Below are positions 62,577-64,000 of a stretch of DNA of 64,000 bases, piece after piece. Both the position numbers and the translations under genes were made by a program. The stretch spans positions 1-64,000 of the forward strand of contig JAAYKL010000107.1 in the NCBI GenBank assembly GCA_012522445.1, written 5' to 3'. Below the pieces are notes generated by a model. That model had not been told where the DNA came from and did no database searches. It saw only the letters and a program-made list of their open reading frames with translations. This DNA is from Myxococcales bacterium (GTDB lineage Bacteria > Myxococcota_A > Polyangia > JAAYKL01). Positions within the stretch are counted from its first letter, which is position 1; every line of letters starts with the position of its first letter.

Positions 62577-63454
62577 TGAAGGACTCCGCCACCCGCGTCG
62601 CGCATTTGCAAGAGCTGCTGCAAAATTTCGGGGCTAATGCTCACGGGCAAGTCGGGTACTTGGGCCGTAGGATCTAAAGAGAGCAGCATGGAGCGCGCTT
62701 CCACAAAAAGATAATCCTGGGCATCGGGTTTGCCCTCGGCGACGAGCTTGTCCATTAGGGATGCCAGCCGCGTGCGTGCCACGTCATTGTTGCCAGACTG
62801 CCAGTCGCTGCGCGCCAACTCCAGATCGGCCCAATGCGACAGGCGCCCCGAAGAAGTCTTTTTGAGATCAGCGGCCACAGTGGCGGCCTCGTCGGATTTT
62901 CCCGCGGCGTTTAATACGGAAATAAGGCCCACCTGAGCACCGGGATCGAGCCATGTTTGGGGGGCGGAGCGCTCACGTAAGAATGCGCGCAATTTGGTTG
63001 CGGCATTGAGGTCGCCTTTGTCGGCCATGGCCGCCCCTTCGAGGAGCGACAAAATGGGCGCGTAAAGGTCGTCCAACTCGCCTTGAATTTTGGCAGCCCG
63101 CGATAGGGTTTCGGTGCTGCGCGCTTCGAGGCTGTCGAAGGTAAGCATGCCGTCGTTTTGCGGCGGGGGGATATCAGCGCCGGGCGCGGGCGGCAGAACC
63201 AAGGCCGTGGTGGCATCGAGAACCCCAGAGAGTTTGGCGGTCATGTCCGCATTTTTTTTGTCGCGGAAGTGATGGTAGGCAATGGCGCCAAGGGAAGCGA
63301 TTAAGGCCACCGCAATTAGGGCGCCCACTTGACGGCGGTACTGCACCAGCCAGTCCAGAAAAGACATCGAACTCGTTACGAAGTCGTCTTGGGTGGGATC
63401 CAGGTCTCTGGCCTTGGCGGCCTTGTCCTTGACAATGATTTTTTTTCGCGTCAC
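62573..63454 (-). CDS. YfgM-like membrane-anchored TPR protein
   Basis: A 293-residue protein. The GTG at 63454 has GGAAG upstream; a longer frame to 63493 is less supported. One membrane helix near 40-60 (GALIAVALIASLGAIAYHHF) anchors a helical repeat region (DAATKLRAFLRERSAPQTW, DEAATVAADLKKTSSGRL). It matches YfgM in position and design. It could chaperone secreted proteins next to BamB. Confidence 0.7.
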   Translation of the reverse strand: MTRKKIIVKDKAAKARDLDPTQDDFVTSSMSFLDWLVQYRRQVGALIAVALIASLGAIAYHHFRDKKNADMTAKLSGVLDATTALVLPPAPGADIPPPQNDGMLTFDSLEARSTETLSRAAKIQGELDDLYAPILSLLEGAAMADKGDLNAATKLRAFLRERSAPQTWLDPGAQVGLISVLNAAGKSDEAATVAADLKKTSSGRLSHWADLELARSDWQSGNNDVARTRLASLMDKLVAEGKPDAQDYLFVEARSMLLSLDPTAQVPDLPVSISPEILQQLLQMRDAGGGVLQ

Positions 63455-63583
63455 GTGTCTTCCATTTCGTTCGCCCGCAGCGCTACGTCGCACCGTATTT
63501 CGGGGTTCTGCGGGGGCAATTCAGGGCGTGGTTATATGACTTCCGTTTTGGCGGGTCAATGGGGTGAAATGCGGGAAAGAACA

Positions 63584-64000
63584 TCAGACGTTTAGCGCCA
63601 TCGCTTTTTCGACAAACAAGTCTTCCAGCGTGCGGTTTTCGCCCGAATCGGTTTTGAGCAATTCCGTCAGCGGTCCCTCGGACACCTTGCGCCCATGATT
63701 GAGAATGACCACCCGATCGCACAGGCGCTCCACATCGGACAAAATGTGCGAGCTGAACAAAATGGTCACGCCGGAATCGCGCAGCTCCTGCATCAAATCC
63801 ATGACGAATTTTCGGCCGATGGGGTCGAGGCCCGACATGGGCTCGTCGAGAATGAGCAAGGAGGGCTTGGCGATGAGGGCCTGAGCAATACCGATGCGCT
63901 GCAGCATTCCCTTGGAGAATTTGCGCAGCGGACGCGTCGCCGCGTGAGACAAACCAACCCGCTCGATGAGCTGGTCGCGCCGTTCGGAAATTTGGGCAGA
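63584..64000 (-). CDS. ABC transporter ATP-binding protein, 5' end outside window
   Basis: The C-terminal 138 residues of an ABC ATPase; the frame continues past the edge on the upstream side. Signature [15 protein letters not shown] (ABC motif), Walker [14 protein letters not shown] and the switch SSHILSDVE. The Walker A is outside the window. It lies 129 bases upstream of the YfgM-like gene and likely partners the permease at 60494-61291. Confidence 0.9.
   Translation of the reverse strand, partial: SAQISERRDQLIERVGLSHAATRPLRKFSKGMLQRIGIAQALIAKPSLLILDEPMSGLDPIGRKFVMDLMQELRDSGVTILFSSHILSDVERLCDRVVILNHGRKVSEGPLTELLKTDSGENRTLEDLFVEKAMALNV

Overview
The window is about 64 kb of a GC-rich (roughly 58%) bacterial chromosome and is almost fully coding, with one tRNA and no insertion sequence, integrase, phage module or CRISPR array visible. 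The gene content points to a delta-proteobacterial lineage of the Myxococcota/Bradymonadia kind. Supporting signs are at least eleven lipoproteins, several with Asp-rich DTGDEP or DGDKDG linkers and one with a MopE-like metal-binding motif, Hanks-type kinase/PP2C/FHA signalling, FHA-GGDEF and Roadblock proteins, a Tad/Flp pilus cluster and a class II HMG-CoA reductase. This placement is an inference from gene families, not from a marker-gene tree.

Layout. 1-4 kb: the edge of an Rpn-type nuclease gene, a 500-base repeat-rich intergenic region, an RCC1-repeat lipoprotein, and mepA-rlmN. 4-10 kb: a single-domain response regulator, tRNA-Gly(CCC) with a shared terminator, and a three-gene phosphosignalling operon read leftward (PP2C phosphatase, Ser/Thr kinase, FHA-GAF-nucleotide cyclase). 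10-15 kb: a very acidic orphan protein, three lipoproteins and folC. 15-20 kb: mtnA-thrC-(phosphoglycerate-mutase-like presumed homoserine kinase), and proC. 20-25 kb: a partial Tad pilus operon (two small pilins, TadV peptidase, TadE/TadG-like proteins, CpaB) without ATPase, secretin or TadB/C. 25-36 kb: RluA-type pseudouridine synthase, FHA-GGDEF, U32 protease, a metzincin, ddh, PpiC plus Roadblock, an L,D-transpeptidase and a diacylglycerol-kinase-like enzyme. 36-45 kb: a tandem pair of paralogous vWA lipoproteins with duplicated upstream regions, a further lipoprotein, UTP-sugar pyrophosphorylase, HMG-CoA reductase and a DUF4388-like protein. 45-53 kb: rpsT, holA, a zinc-ribbon TPR membrane protein, a lipoprotein form of SppA and a YfbK-type vWA lipoprotein. 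53-64 kb: ruvAB with an uncharacterised 523-residue protein, membrane proteins, a frameshifted rRNA methyltransferase, rplM-rpsI, and an ABC transporter whose ATPase and permease flank a YfgM/BamB pair.

Envelope work dominates: murein trimming (MepA, L,D-transpeptidase, Ddh), outer-membrane assembly (BamB, YfgM, PpiC), surface lipoproteins and pili. Signalling by phosphorylation and cyclic nucleotides is the second theme. No complete novel system stands out. The best leads are the three-gene phosphosignalling operon, the split Tad locus with a TTG-started micro-pilin, the PGM-like enzyme beside thrC, the duplicated vWA lipoproteins, and short repeated upstream motifs shared by several genes. 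All start-site choices, promoter calls and functions are by eye; no search or alignment was run.
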